A stretch of DNA of 64,000 bases from Akanthomyces muscarius. Its lineage: Eukaryota; Ascomycota; Sordariomycetes; Hypocreales; Cordycipitaceae. Below the pieces are notes generated by a model that was not told the origin of the DNA, did not search any database, and saw only the letters and a list, made by a program, of their open reading frames with translations. This document shows positions 12,301 through 21,100 of the stretch, one piece after another; within the stretch, counting starts at the first letter, position 1, and every line of letters starts with the position of its first letter. The stretch covers positions 806,001 to 870,000 of the forward strand of contig NC_079241.1 of the NCBI RefSeq assembly GCF_028009165.1, given 5' to 3'. A program made the position numbers and the translations under genes.

Positions 12301-15300
12301 CAAGAGTTGTGAGTATCTCGGAAACGCTGACATCAAACACATAGCTGGCAAACTGAAGAACCCTCGAGGACTTGGAAAGGCCAAATTCTTTGCCATGGCT
12401 GATCATACTGGAGCAAATCGCAGTGTGTTCCACCACGATGCCCTTGGGCTGACCGGTGGATCCGGATGTGAATAGGATGTAGGCTGCGGACGAGGGATCT
12501 GAATTGAAAGCGACATTTTCCACGCTCCTTGAAGACGCAACTTCGGCCAATAAAGAACTGGATAAAATAATGATGTGCTCGGCGATTTTGTCGCAGGATG
12601 AGGCACTGTCGACAGATGTGAGAATGTACTGGGCATCAACCTGCTTGATCAAAGCCGCTCTGCGATCGTAAGGATGCGTGGGATCCATCGGCATGAAAAC
12701 TCCCCCTGCTTTCATAATACCGAGCATGGCAATGATAGTCCAGATAGACTTTTCGAAACAAATCGGCACCACTGTTTCCTGCGTCACTCCAAGATTCATG
12801 AGATGCCACGCGAGAAGCGAAGACGCCCTCTCAAGCTCTGCGTATGTCATTGACATTTCAGTAGAGTAAATCGCTTCGTTATCGGGAGATTCAGTCGCAT
12901 GCTTCGCAATAAGGTCGTGAAGGCATGTATCGGAAACAACTTCCTGAATGTGGCTATTGAAGGCAATGGCCTTTTCCATATCCCAAGCTCCGGCTACAGC
13001 AACGTCACCCAGCTTCGAATCATCTTGAGCAAGCAGTTGGCCGACAATACTCTCCAGATGATAGCACAAGCTTTGCATTTGCTGCTCCGACACCACACTG
13101 CTGTCGTATGTGAAGTCGATCGTGACGTGGTCCGAGTACACGGGGCATTGGATGACGATCGGGAACGTAAAGTAGCCCTCCATTGTATCCAGCACAGAAT
13201 ATTCATCGTGAGAAGCGGTCCTCATGAAGGCCGAGGTTCCGCTTTCCATAACCTCAACCTGCTGCTGAGGCTGCACAATCAACAGGCTAGTGACATCTGA
13301 CGCAGCCTTGACTTCAGGGCTGATCTTGGCAATGTTCTGGAAACCGTACTGCTCATACGGAACCATCTCCAAAGCCTGGCTCTGGACGTCCGCCAAGAAG
13401 TCGCGAATGGATTTAGTTGGGTCAATCTTCACGCGCACGGGAACAGTGCCAATGACTGTTCCTGTCATGTTGGAAATGCCTTCGACGTTCGCATTGCGAC
13501 CGGAAGCCGTCGCACCAAAGCACACGTCATCGGTGTTGCCATATCGAGCCAATGCCAGTGCCCAAGCTGCACGCAAAATAGTTCCTTTTGTAATGTCCGT
13601 TTTTGTGGAAGCCGGAAAAGGTATGTCGTGCTTCATAAGCCGAGTCACTTTTCCAGATGAATTGGCGGGTGCGGCGGTGACCTGGCCCGAAGGGAACGCC
13701 GGCGGCTGTGCTCCACGAAGTTGTCTCTTCCAATAATTGCAGGCGCTATCCATATCCATGCCGCTTGCGTATTTGACGAAGCCGGAATAAGGCGTAAATG
13801 CGGGTTTGTTATTACCCTGGTAGAGTTCCTTGAGCGCATTCAGGACGAGCATGACGGTCCAGCCATCAAAGACCGCGTGATGTGTAACCCAGACGAAGTA
13901 CTTCTTTCCAGAAGATTCCTTAATGAGAGCTGAACGGGAAAGCTTGGATCCGTAGGACATGTTCATGTTCTGTGCCACTTCGAGAAATTTGTTAAGGCTC
14001 ACGTTTTTGGTCGGCTCCCAGGCAAAATCGCCGCGGACCAGCGTCTGAATAGAATCGGTTCCCAGCTTCACAATGCGGACGCGCATATTCTCGCAGGTGT
14101 CGCAAAGGTACTCCCAAGCAGCTTTGAAGCGTACAATATCAATGTTATCGTCGAGGCGATACACGAATTTGGCAATGTAAGAACCCGGGTGCTTGACGCC
14201 GAGTGCGAGAAGTCCTTCTTGCAAAGCAGTGCAAGGGTAGGCGTCATCAATTACTTCGCCGTCCCGGAGACGACAGATGGATCGTAGCTCGTATAGGGTG
14301 TTAGTAAGATCTTCGGTTTGGAGAATGCTGAAAGGTTCGATGCCGTCGTCGGTCTCCTTGCTCTTGATCTCAAATGGCTTTGCGACTTCAGCCATCACAG
14401 ACAACCTGGAGTCTCTAAAAATGGCCGCAGTAGACAGCTCAAGACCATTCTTCCTCGCGAGAGATGACAGGTGTATGGCGGAGATACTGTCACCGCCAAT
14501 ATGCAAGAAACTGTTGTCTCTACTAATTGTGGCGGGATTAACGTTGAGAATCGTAGCCCAGAGATCTCTCATGGCAAACTCCTCTGGAGTAACGGGTGCC
14601 ACTGTGTCTGAACCCGAGGTTGCGGCGGAGTATTTCGATAGTTCCTCGATAGATAAGCTATCAGCAAGTCCCTGGAGACCCTTGCGATCGATCTTCATTG
14701 AGGTGACAAATGGCATTTCATTCAGCGGCACGAAGAATGACGGCACCATGAACTTCGGCAGTCGCGTCGCCACGTATGTGCGCAGGTCAGCAAGAAGCTC
14801 TTCCATCGCCGGATATACAGGGATTAGGTCGTTTTTGGCGAGCCCGACAGTCTTGGTCCGGTCGAGTGGCTCTTTGAAGTCGATGAAAGCCACCAAGGAG
14901 TTTCCGGCCTTGCGCTTGGTCAGATGAACCGCCGTGCTCTGGATACGGTCATCCGCCAAGTTCATGACATGCTCGATTTCGCTGGGTTCTAGGCGCTGCC
15001 CGCGAAGTTTGATCTGGTTGTCCTTGCGGCCTTGATACTCGAGAGTGCCATCCGCATTGTATTTCACAAGATCACCAGTCTTGTAGCATCTTGCTGTTCG
15101 CATTGGAGTGGAGGCAGGGAAAATCTCCACATGGCTAATAAAGGAAGCAGCGGTCTTCTCCGGTGCCTTGTAGTATTCGCGAGCCATGGCATGACTTTGA
15201 ACAATGAGTTCGCCGGTGCAGCCTATTGGAGTGAGACGGTTATGGTTGTCAGGTTCAACAATCCAGCAGTTCCCGTGCACATTCGTTCCTATTCTTGTTG

Positions 15301-18157
15301 AGGCAGTATACTTGAAATCGGGGTCATATGTGTATGTCATGACTGATACACAAGTCTCCGTAGGTCCGTAGCAGTTGATGAGTCGGACGCGATTCTGCCA
15401 GGTGTGAAGCACATCCAGAGTTGCCGCTTCACCAGCGATGATTAGAGTGTCGATGGTGGGCAGCTGGTCAGGATCCAAAGTCTTGACATAAGAGGGGGTG
15501 AGAAGAGCGGCTGTGACGCGCGCCTCGGCGAGAAAAGGCGATATATTTTCCAGTCTGCGCTCTTCAGGGGGGATGCAGACTGCACCACCAAGTACAAGAG
15601 GAACAAAGATCTCGTAAATGCAGGCATCAAAAGCATAGCTTGCGAATGACAGCATTCGCATCTCATTCGTCGCTTCGTGCTTCCTTCCGAAGTTCATAAT
15701 ACTGCTTGATGCGGCAGAGTGTTCCACTTGAACACCCTTCGGTACTCCAGTCGATCCAGACGTAAACAGAATGTACGCAGCGTCGTTGGGCGAGCAAGCG
15801 CGCATCGGGATATCCTTGTTCTGTAGCTGTAACAACTTTTCGGCAATAAATAGATCGTCGAGAACCACCACATTTGGGCACATTCTTTGGCAGATCGCGG
15901 CGGTTCGAGAGGATGCAATCACAGTGTCGGCACCGACCTGAGCAATAAGACCTTGTCTGCGACTCTCGGGATGCGACGGATCCAGAGGCATAAAAATGCA
16001 TCCAGCCTTCATCACTCCAACCATCGCCACAATTGCCCATTTCGAAGAAGCGAAGCAGATAGGAATCACTGTCTGTGGCGCAATACCAAGAGAAACAATG
16101 TGTGCGGCAAGAAGTCCTGCTTCCTCCTCGAGGGCCGCATAAGTCATTGACGTCTCCGCTGTGTAGATGGCTTCACGCTCGGGGTCGCGCATTGCGCGGT
16201 CGGCAATGAGATGATGGATGCACTGATGGTAAACGGGCATAGGCGGACCATTCCACTCCAATGCCTGCTTCAAGTCCCATGGTCCAGCAATTGCGACGCT
16301 CTGCAAAGGCTCGCTATCAAGGGTCGAGAGTTGCGAGATAACATGCTGAAGCTGGTTCGCGAGAGCTGTGCACTGAATTTCGGCGATTGCGTCTGTGTCG
16401 TAGATGAACTTGATCTCGATGCTGGACTCTTTTATTTGAACATGGAGCTCGAGAGGATAGGTGCTTGCATTCACCGCGGAGCGGGTAGCTTCTTGCAGGT
16501 CTTCGGCCTGGTTTATAATGACAGCGCTAAGAGCACGAGACGCCGCTCGAGCGTCAGAATCTAGGCTAGAAATGTATCTTAAGCCACTTTCCGCAAAAAC
16601 GGACATATCGCGGGAAATATGCGACACTGTTTGCAAAAGCTCGGACACTGGCGTCTTGCCCTCAAGAGCGACTCTCATGGGCAGCATGTATGAAACGGCC
16701 TCATCAGGCCCAAAAATGGAATTGATGGGAGACACAGAAGTGTCATAGCAAACATCGATATTGTCATTGTAGCGGCCAAGTACAATGGCCCATGCAGCTT
16801 GAACAATTGAGCACACGCTATCTGTATCACCAGCCTGCTTCGGGACAGGAACAATCGTAGCCAACGTCGCGGCCTTTTGGTGGGATGCGGAGCGACTTGG
16901 GAAGGTGGCAGGCGCAAGGTGGCTCAGCTTCCCCTCCCAAAACTTTGAAGCGATCAAGTTGTCAGGCTCAGCGGCAAATGCCTCGAGCGAAGCCTCGCAG
17001 GACCTCAGCCACTCGGCCGAGAAGCCCTCGGTGTCAAGACACCTGGGGCTCTGGAGCTGGAGGCACAGTCTCGCATTCTCCTTGTGAACATTGATCGCAA
17101 ATAGGGAAGGAAAATAGGCCGTAGCATCCTCCGGCTCTCGCGGCTCTTTTTGCCGATCGCACAAGTTGCCCTCTTCATACTGAAGCACAACCTCTGCCGT
17201 GCCTGAAAACCATACGCCAGGTCGCAGCTCCGCATCTGCGAGCAGGGTTTCCAAATAGCGCAGACTTGCATATGAATTCCCTAGTCGAAGCAGGTCGACG
17301 CGCAAAATTTTGTGGTTCCCAGTATAGCAATTCTTCACCACGACGGCGATGCTGTCGCGATTCGGCCTCAGTTCGCGAAATGGCGCCAACGTCGCGTGCA
17401 AAAGCAGCGCAAGGCTTTTGCGCAGAGGAAACGGCTCCGTGCCCACAGCGGCGAGCCTTCCGGAGAGATCGAGACTAAAATAGCCCGAAACTGTTTCCTT
17501 GTATTGTTTCTCCGAGATGCCCCAGGATGGCAGCGGCGCATCGACGAGATCAGGCTCCGTGGCGTGGTCTTTGGTGGGGTGCGCGCCATACTTCAGGAGC
17601 AGACAAGCGCGCTCGGCAACGTGATGGAGGTCTTTGCCGCTGAGAATATTGGTGATGGAGAGTATAATGCCTTTTTTCATGCATCGTGTTTGGACCTCGA
17701 TGGCTGAGCGGGCAGTGCCACCAATGCTCGTGAAGGACGTTGCCTGGCGCACCTTTTTGGGCGACAGCTGGAGCACACCCGCCACAACGGCCCAAACTTG
17801 CTCTTCAATATTATTTTCAGAATGGCTCATGCTCAGTATAGAGTCAACGGTCCCGGCGTCCATGCTCGAGATTTTGTCGCCAGCGACGGGCTCAAACAGG
17901 ATCCATGCTCTCGGAACCTCGAGGACTTCTTCCTCGGTTTGTCTTGCGACCGAAATTGTGAAGTCGGTATGTAGCTTTTGAATGGTAGCTGTCGTCGTCG
18001 ATCGCGAGCTGGCTTTGTCGGTCAATGACAGGATGAGGACTGCGGTGATGCTGGAAGCGGCGGAGTTCAATTTCAGAACTCGCGCGCTTGATACATCGGG
18101 GTGCTCGTTGATGAGAGCTTCCAGAGTAAAGGACGAGTCGACCCCCATTGAGCCCAT
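3371..18157 (-). CDS. Four-module non-ribosomal peptide synthetase with terminal thioester reductase and degenerate leading and third modules
   Basis: A single uninterrupted 4,928-residue frame. Domain order by motif: C-terminal scrap of an A domain (about 10-105), carrier-like domain with GGTA instead of GGDS (about 145), fused E/C remnants without HHxxxDG (about 200-630), A1 (645-1165, SGSTGVPKG near 799), T1 (GGDSISA near 1220), C2 (HHAVFDGW near 1426), A2 (SGSTGQPKG near 1899), T2 (near 2318), C3 (HHATYDLW near 2522), A3 lacking its ATP loop (near 2988), T3 (near 3396), C4 (HHAVADGW near 3595), A4 (SGSTGVPKG near 4060), T4 (GGDSIS near 4476), reductase R (GATGFLG near 4565; YxxxK as YCQTK near 4722). 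The R domain implies NAD(P)H-dependent release of the peptide as aldehyde or alcohol rather than hydrolysis. The ATG at 18157 is the first in frame; another lies three codons on. The product is unknown. The neighbouring exporter and GST suggest a secreted metabolite. Confidence 0.97.
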   Translation of the reverse strand: MGSMGVDSSFTLEALINEHPDVSSARVLKLNSAASSITAVLILSLTDKASSRSTTTATIQKLHTDFTISVARQTEEEVLEVPRAWILFEPVAGDKISSMDAGTVDSILSMSHSENNIEEQVWAVVAGVLQLSPKKVRQATSFTSIGGTARSAIEVQTRCMKKGIILSITNILSGKDLHHVAERACLLLKYGAHPTKDHATEPDLVDAPLPSWGISEKQYKETVSGYFSLDLSGRLAAVGTEPFPLRKSLALLLHATLAPFRELRPNRDSIAVVVKNCYTGNHKILRVDLLRLGNSYASLRYLETLLADAELRPGVWFSGTAEVVLQYEEGNLCDRQKEPREPEDATAYFPSLFAINVHKENARLCLQLQSPRCLDTEGFSAEWLRSCEASLEAFAAEPDNLIASKFWEGKLSHLAPATFPSRSASHQKAATLATIVPVPKQAGDTDSVCSIVQAAWAIVLGRYNDNIDVCYDTSVSPINSIFGPDEAVSYMLPMRVALEGKTPVSELLQTVSHISRDMSVFAESGLRYISSLDSDARAASRALSAVIINQAEDLQEATRSAVNASTYPLELHVQIKESSIEIKFIYDTDAIAEIQCTALANQLQHVISQLSTLDSEPLQSVAIAGPWDLKQALEWNGPPMPVYHQCIHHLIADRAMRDPEREAIYTAETSMTYAALEEEAGLLAAHIVSLGIAPQTVIPICFASSKWAIVAMVGVMKAGCIFMPLDPSHPESRRQGLIAQVGADTVIASSRTAAICQRMCPNVVVLDDLFIAEKLLQLQNKDIPMRACSPNDAAYILFTSGSTGVPKGVQVEHSAASSSIMNFGRKHEATNEMRMLSFASYAFDACIYEIFVPLVLGGAVCIPPEERRLENISPFLAEARVTAALLTPSYVKTLDPDQLPTIDTLIIAGEAATLDVLHTWQNRVRLINCYGPTETCVSVMTYTYDPDFKYTASTRIGTNVHGNCWIVEPDNHNRLTPIGCTGELIVQSHAMAREYYKAPEKTAASFISHVEIFPASTPMRTARCYKTGDLVKYNADGTLEYQGRKDNQIKLRGQRLEPSEIEHVMNLADDRIQSTAVHLTKRKAGNSLVAFIDFKEPLDRTKTVGLAKNDLIPVYPAMEELLADLRTYVATRLPKFMVPSFFVPLNEMPFVTSMKIDRKGLQGLADSLSIEELSKYSAATSGSDTVAPVTPEEFAMRDLWATILNVNPATISRDNSFLHIGGDSISAIHLSSLARKNGLELSTAAIFRDSRLSVMAEVAKPFEIKSKETDDGIEPFSILQTEDLTNTLYELRSICRLRDGEVIDDAYPCTALQEGLLALGVKHPGSYIAKFVYRLDDNIDIVRFKAAWEYLCDTCENMRVRIVKLGTDSIQTLVRGDFAWEPTKNVSLNKFLEVAQNMNMSYGSKLSRSALIKESSGKKYFVWVTHHAVFDGWTVMLVLNALKELYQGNNKPAFTPYSGFVKYASGMDMDSACNYWKRQLRGAQPPAFPSGQVTAAPANSSGKVTRLMKHDIPFPASTKTDITKGTILRAAWALALARYGNTDDVCFGATASGRNANVEGISNMTGTVIGTVPVRVKIDPTKSIRDFLADVQSQALEMVPYEQYGFQNIAKISPEVKAASDVTSLLIVQPQQQVEVMESGTSAFMRTASHDEYSVLDTMEGYFTFPIVIQCPVYSDHVTIDFTYDSSVVSEQQMQSLCYHLESIVGQLLAQDDSKLGDVAVAGAWDMEKAIAFNSHIQEVVSDTCLHDLIAKHATESPDNEAIYSTEMSMTYAELERASSLLAWHLMNLGVTQETVVPICFEKSIWTIIAMLGIMKAGGVFMPMDPTHPYDRRAALIKQVDAQYILTSVDSASSCDKIAEHIIILSSSLLAEVASSRSVENVAFNSDPSSAAYILFTSGSTGQPKGIVVEHTAICSSMISHGKEFGLSKSSRVLQFASYVFDVSVSEILTTLVYGGTVCVPSGTERMQDIASFINKAQTDVAMLTPSFVTTFGPKDVPNLKVLILGGEAPTKTTLSTWQPHVRLLNGYAPAECCIYALTHTYQSVDELPTILGKGIHTNCWIVEPDNHDRLAPIGCVGELVIQGNTIGRGYVNDPEKTSKAFLDNLSWLPKQLAKSNHRYYKSGDLVRYDENGDIEYLGRKDTQVKLRGQRIELGEIEYNIQQSLEGVKYATVEVVRRGQREALVAFISFEDTDNDTANDAFQNDGNLIRTVTPELKTRFQGLLTDLQAKLPPFMVPGLFMALHRTPFLSSMKVNRKTLRNLIDKMSANEYSQLSLSKNEDKSAPMSDMEAKFRDLWAETLGISPEVIGRNDSFFQLGGDSISALNLSSLAQKEGIFVSMSKMLVDPALAAMADAAAQDDTLFIPALPFELLDKSAASSIIHEAYRKCNLRTEREIEDIFPCTAFQEGLIALSVRQPGAYESMAVYRLSAGISVSKFKAAWESTVERCSNLRTRMIVPTNSADGKAVQVITTFKPSWEDTVGHDLASFVTAAKKKHMGYGSALCRYALVEGELPHFVLTIHHATYDLWSMHLILSALREAYDGTEELKLLPYSNFVKHIQQSDLGITQQYWREQLEGAKPATFPRLPANQRKAKAVMKERTAKIAIPGSKRTDITRATLLQAAWSIVLARHSESDDICYGATVTGRLASLSGITNLIGPTITTVPMRCKIDANVSASEFLNQIQARNAGMIPHEQYGHLNIAKLSADARAACDFSTLLIIQPIDQVAAIGGKKPLLEEDTTVATTKLLEGDLQDYFDNSLIINCLLSEDSVELIIYYDSNIVSDDSLAALEHHFGRVTEQLARQDETPIGSLSLVDRWDLDLAMKSQKIPQANESCTHWLVEEQMDLHASRTAVNAWDGDLSYRQLGMAAAELASRLRGHGIAVGDLVLTCLQKSKWSVVAMLAVQLAGGAIIPVEPATFGQSKQAILETTKPKLVLTESSLTKLFVGSECKILLADAAQEAPVKSLHAVLPSHPTPETLSLVLLTDDESNVNGVKLTHSAVSTSIAAYANALGIDESTRMLQQASSDSFLRVVEVLSTLTTGGCVCIPQEDAHQSGLGKAIAEFKANATLTTSDLLEHLQPNQVPTLKTLGLGGEDASKKLLDTWSGIVNTHTFYGTKEALVCAWGKVNTFDTVKRIGEPLSAAFWVVEDSDATQLTPVGCIGELVIESPSIASGYLNETTSTAENFIDDLDCLPGDTTRRVLRTGDLVRRNFDGSFEYIGRKEASQRSNGSRMGLLQAEEHLRNGLPDSMNGTVAKLSGTGDEELVGLLWCTGQLSIGSKISVVTGQGQYELEKMLPELHSYLIDKLPKYLVPASFLLFDGPPSRLSSGRFNRREMLSLASQVPADKRIRITPSMMLKDQPETPTEHKLRDLWAKLLGIPAPEIGRNDSFLGIGGDSISAIQLVTMARNRGLGLSIASIFRDPRLSEVAASAVVNDAEDSEDLEPFALLPNIPSDYTIHEAKQQCGVGQSVLIEDMYPCTKLQEGLMALATSNAGSYVAHHAFRLADDIDVEAFKLAWEHTVEITSTLRTRIVPIHGTFVQVVLEEHAAWEDPSGLNVQQYIARDTKVAMGYGTRLSRYSIVSSKYFVWTVHHAVADGWSINLVLDRVKKIYRRIEVPAIKPFASFIKYIMGADHRASQQFWSDQLQGATRTPFPPDSVEKFKANARYLRVIPHATPADSSITMATVLRSAWSILLGGYCDTDDICFGTTVSGRSAPVDGIEFLAGPTIASVPVRVVIPTQKRIGDFLRDVQNQNLDMIPHEQFGLQRIAKISSDARDACEFSSLMVIQPQRFGGNAETTDVIADRLEDDSDGAADDYYTYPLIVQFNLMDSEFEMNILYAPSQLPESRIIALTHHIEHIVAQLLGNPAKLVEDVSTSGPWDLQKAMDWNQEDQTTVDKCVHDLFEEHVAQDSTRDAVFTTTRTLSYGELDTMSTQLAAYLKSIGVGPQTIVPICMEKSIWPTVSAVAIMKAGGAFMPMDPTHPYNYRQTLVKEANVRVMLTSQSSFADCAGLCEHVVNVSDSLHCFQLNKQAAETALQYNRATPENPVYVIFSSGSTGVPKGIVVEHRSYVSSLTGHGARLGFSRESRTFQFANHVWDVVAFDILTTLAFGGTVCVPSEYERLHSTIPFMNEARCNTALLTPSFIRTIDPDLVPTLKTLASGGEAMDKSILRNWVDKANLFDAYGPAEASCIASIHHYTSRTESGGTIGRPSHNATWVVDPKHPDRLSPIGCEGELVIQGPAVARGYLNNSSLTGKHFSSTVQFLPEELISKSARFYWTGDLVKYNDKGEMLYMGRRDAQIKLRGQRIELGHIEHKIEAAAPQLEAAVVEVIHKGTPAASLVCLMKLASNDCNSGAEEQLLLPNTEALASYVRSVRDKLIGVLPNYMIPAYFIPVSEVPKSRAAKTDRKLIRESVESLSSENLKTYLATAGAEFCDAANETERTIRDAWAAVLRLETEDISTNDNFYEIGGDSISIITLLKRIQNEFGVHLGLSMMNSKSTTISQMAKFVDADTSSEPSVDVQREVAAALSASWVKSIKTAGFVSRPALPAQASVFLTGATGFLGTQLLRSLLVKDSVRRVVALVRAKSAEHGLERLKETARIAGWWDDVYEERVEVWTGDLEDAKLGLKEEQWMQLAGTSPSGQIDAVVHNGAIVNWNADYEKLKNANVRSVLDLLQAVVESPHAPRFVFVSGGVSVDIDADPAAVADEMNTSIGYCQTKYVAEKVVHHLATALPSSQNRFSVLKPGMIIGTAAEGVANLDDFLWRFVATAAKIQLYPLDAEPGFVPVSDGGLVAARTLGQITENNIDAFVNLSTELGLATPDFWAHVNAELGKVCTPIDWATWLERALQDMNETGESHPLWPVQHFAAGGGISGTATLSAPDEAELGRAVRSNVRYLKQVGFISGADEQVQVQGVLRRGVRRS

Positions 18158-21100
18158 TTTGATTTTATATGGCTCCTGGGTGCTGAAGGTAGAGTCGATT
18201 TGCAGTGTTGACGTTTGAAAGGTGTTCCGCTATCGTGCGAGGTGTTCGTCCGGGTGTGAATTATAATTATGTATAAATAAAATGATGAAATTCCAATCTT
18301 TGAGAGATTGAATAAAGGCTAGTTCCTTTTGATGTGTCGTAGTCGAATGTATTATTCTCGGAACTCGCTAGGCTGTAGTTGTGATGTCTCAAGATGCGAA
18401 GAGTACAGAGCTGAGATGCCAAGATATTGTACACGAGAGACCGGAACTTATCCAACAGGGCAGGGGCCGCTTATACTTGATATTTACACTGATTACAATC
18501 TTCCCAAGGAGGAATCGGCGAGCGCCACCGACGCCTAGGGGTAGCTGCAGTGCCGACACATTGCCCATTACCAAATGGGAATGGAAGGGCGTGCCGTTCG
18601 CCTTGGGACTCGAACCAGCTCTCGCAGAATTTTTCGATAGGGCTTCAGGCGGCTCAGCTGCATGCCTGTCTATTGGCGAAGAATACGGGTCGAAGGCGAA
18701 GAACCATGTCAGCACTGTCTGGTAGTGCCGCGCAAAATATTTCCCCAAGGTCCGTTTGAACGAACAAGGGCGGCGCCACATTGTCATTAGTCGCCGTGCC
18801 AAACGTGCATCCATCGCACTAGCCAGGCTGGAACGATCCTTTCTCGGCAGGAGAGGAATGGCTTGCAGAGTCTTTCGTGCAGTGGCAACACCAGGGGTCG
18901 ATGAAGAACACCCACCTCGCGCGCTATGCAGAAGAGCTAGAACATTCATTTCCCTGCCTTTCGAACGGTAGAAGAGTCGGCTCCACAGCCTGTGGCGTTA
19001 CCGAAGCCTCGTGGAGCGACGGATATGGGGTGACTTTGCGAGAGCGGAGTCTTGGTTGCTATCAAGGCGGTAGGAAAAGGTACGGATATACGGCTTTACA
19101 ACAGAATCTGGCCTTTTTTTTACTAGTTGCGTCAGCTTCGAGGAGCTGGCTCGTTTATGCAGCTCGAAGGTGGTCAACCGGGCTCGCAGACAGCGCTGCC
19201 AACCAGTGAGTGAAAACGGGCATATTACTGACTCCTCATTTCAAAGTGTCCGTATGACGTTTTACGTTGCTATTTTAACCGAGGAACGAAAGAGCTTCTA
19301 TGAAGTAGCACCTACGATGGTTAATCCAGTGGGTATCTCAAGTGCACTTAGCTACACGTAGGGTACCGGCCCAGCGGCGTGGGATGTCGCATTCTGGGTC
19401 GGTAGCCGCGCTAGATTATAGCTTATGTACTGTTCTACAGTTTTGCCTACGTAGGACACAATACGAACGAATCAGCAACCCACAGCTGCCAGGATGTGGA
19501 TGCTGGGGTAGAAGGGTACCAACTCCGGCTGACATGAAGAGTGGGACTCGGTTGAACGAATGAGACAACTATGTAGGTATAATGGGGATATTCAAACAAA
19601 TTATGAGGCGCTGTTATTCCAAATTGTCATTCGACTTGAGAAGAGAAAATTTTTGTTCTTCGCAAAAGCTGCAGCGGCTTGCGTCGGGTGAGTCTGCAGA
19701 TGTCGATATGCAGGTCTAAAGGGCTTGCATACCTCGCATGTAAAGCTGGACCTGCAGGGTCATGCATGGGTAGATGGAAAAGTGACTTTTTTTTTTGGCT
19801 CTAGTGTGACAGTAAACGCTCCTGCAGGGTCCCATTGCAAATTATCATCGTACTAGAATGGTGGGATTTTAGGTGCTGATTAGTTCCCCAAGTCAAGTGG
19901 TTGGCTCCTTGGGTTGAACGTCTCGCAGGTCACCACTTGTTTAGTGCTAGTCTAGGTCGCAACCATGGGCACCATCTCGCCGTCCCTGATCTAAAGAGGG
20001 TGTAATTTGAGTAAAGGATGACGCCTTTATTCAGAAATTGGCTTTGAGAAGAAGACACAGACGGGACAGCAACAAGTCGTTCGAGTGATGTGCATCTGCA
20101 TACAAGACGGCGACCAGCGCGAGACTAGAGACGTAGTGGTGGGCCAATAGCAGGTACTTCAGTATATCCCACGCTTTTGGGGTCCGAATCAAGCCGGGAA
20201 GACGTGGCCGGCCGGCAGGATTTCCCACCGGATGGTGGTGTACCAGCAAGTACTTCATGCTGCCGCCGGCAGCATTTTAATTTAGCTAGGGCAGTCCTTT
20301 GTTGCAGAGGAGGAAAGGCCCGGGGCCCGGCATTGGCAGCTGGCGTCGTACGGCACAGTCGAGCCGCAGCTCCGGTTGTTGCACCGCGAGCCTGGAGTGA
20401 GGCGATGCAACGCCGCGCAGCAAGCAGGGTATTACCCGGACAGATCAGGCAATCGCCGAAACGCATTTTGCAGATAACGTTAACGACGGCGCCGCTGACA
20501 GCGACACGCTAGCTGGATGTCGGACAAGTGCCGTACTCGTGCCACAGTTTTTTTTTTCTATGTCTCTCTTTCCTTTCACTGCTTTCCTGCGCGTTGATGT
20601 GCAACACTCGTTGCGGCGACGATGCCTCGAGGCAAAGACGCGACACTGGCTTCAACAGCTGCAGTTACCTATTTGCGTTGTCGCAAGAATGCGACGCTAC
20701 GAGTTTAGCGCAGCCGAAAACAAACCTTGGCAGCTTGGCTCCAGATGAGGTCGCAACCAGGCTCGCTTATGATGAACATCGATTCACCTTTTTTTAGCAC
20801 TGGTAGTTGCTCCGTACAAAAGGACCCTCCCTTCTTGGCGCTGTTCCTTTAGGGGGACAAAAACAACAGCCGCAGGAGTGCAACCCCTCTGGTCCGCAGG
20901 TCCCAGCAGCTTCTGGGCGGGCAGTGTGGGCTGTACTGAAACGAGGCGCGGGCTACTGAACGAACGCTTTTTAACGGGGGCGCTGGACGTGAAGTGATAA
21001 ATACTCGTCCGTGACCGTTTGCTCGTCGTCGCAAAGCGGCCAGTGAGATTGATTTCTGCTCGAGTGCCGTGACCTGCGTCGGGTCCCTGCACCAAAGCAA

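Noticed and set aside
3371..18157. NRPS as a peptaibol-type or siderophore synthetase
   Set aside because: Only four modules, no initial ketosynthase/acyl-loading domains and no terminal T-C repeats of siderophore synthetases.
18596..18625. GGTTCGAGTCCC on the minus strand, resembling a tRNA T-arm
   Set aside because: The flanking bases do not pair into a T-stem and there is no acceptor, D or anticodon arm.
18389..18949. A 186-codon minus-strand frame upstream of the NRPS
   Set aside because: No recognisable fold or motif; composition like random GC-rich DNA. Kept only as part of the intergenic region.
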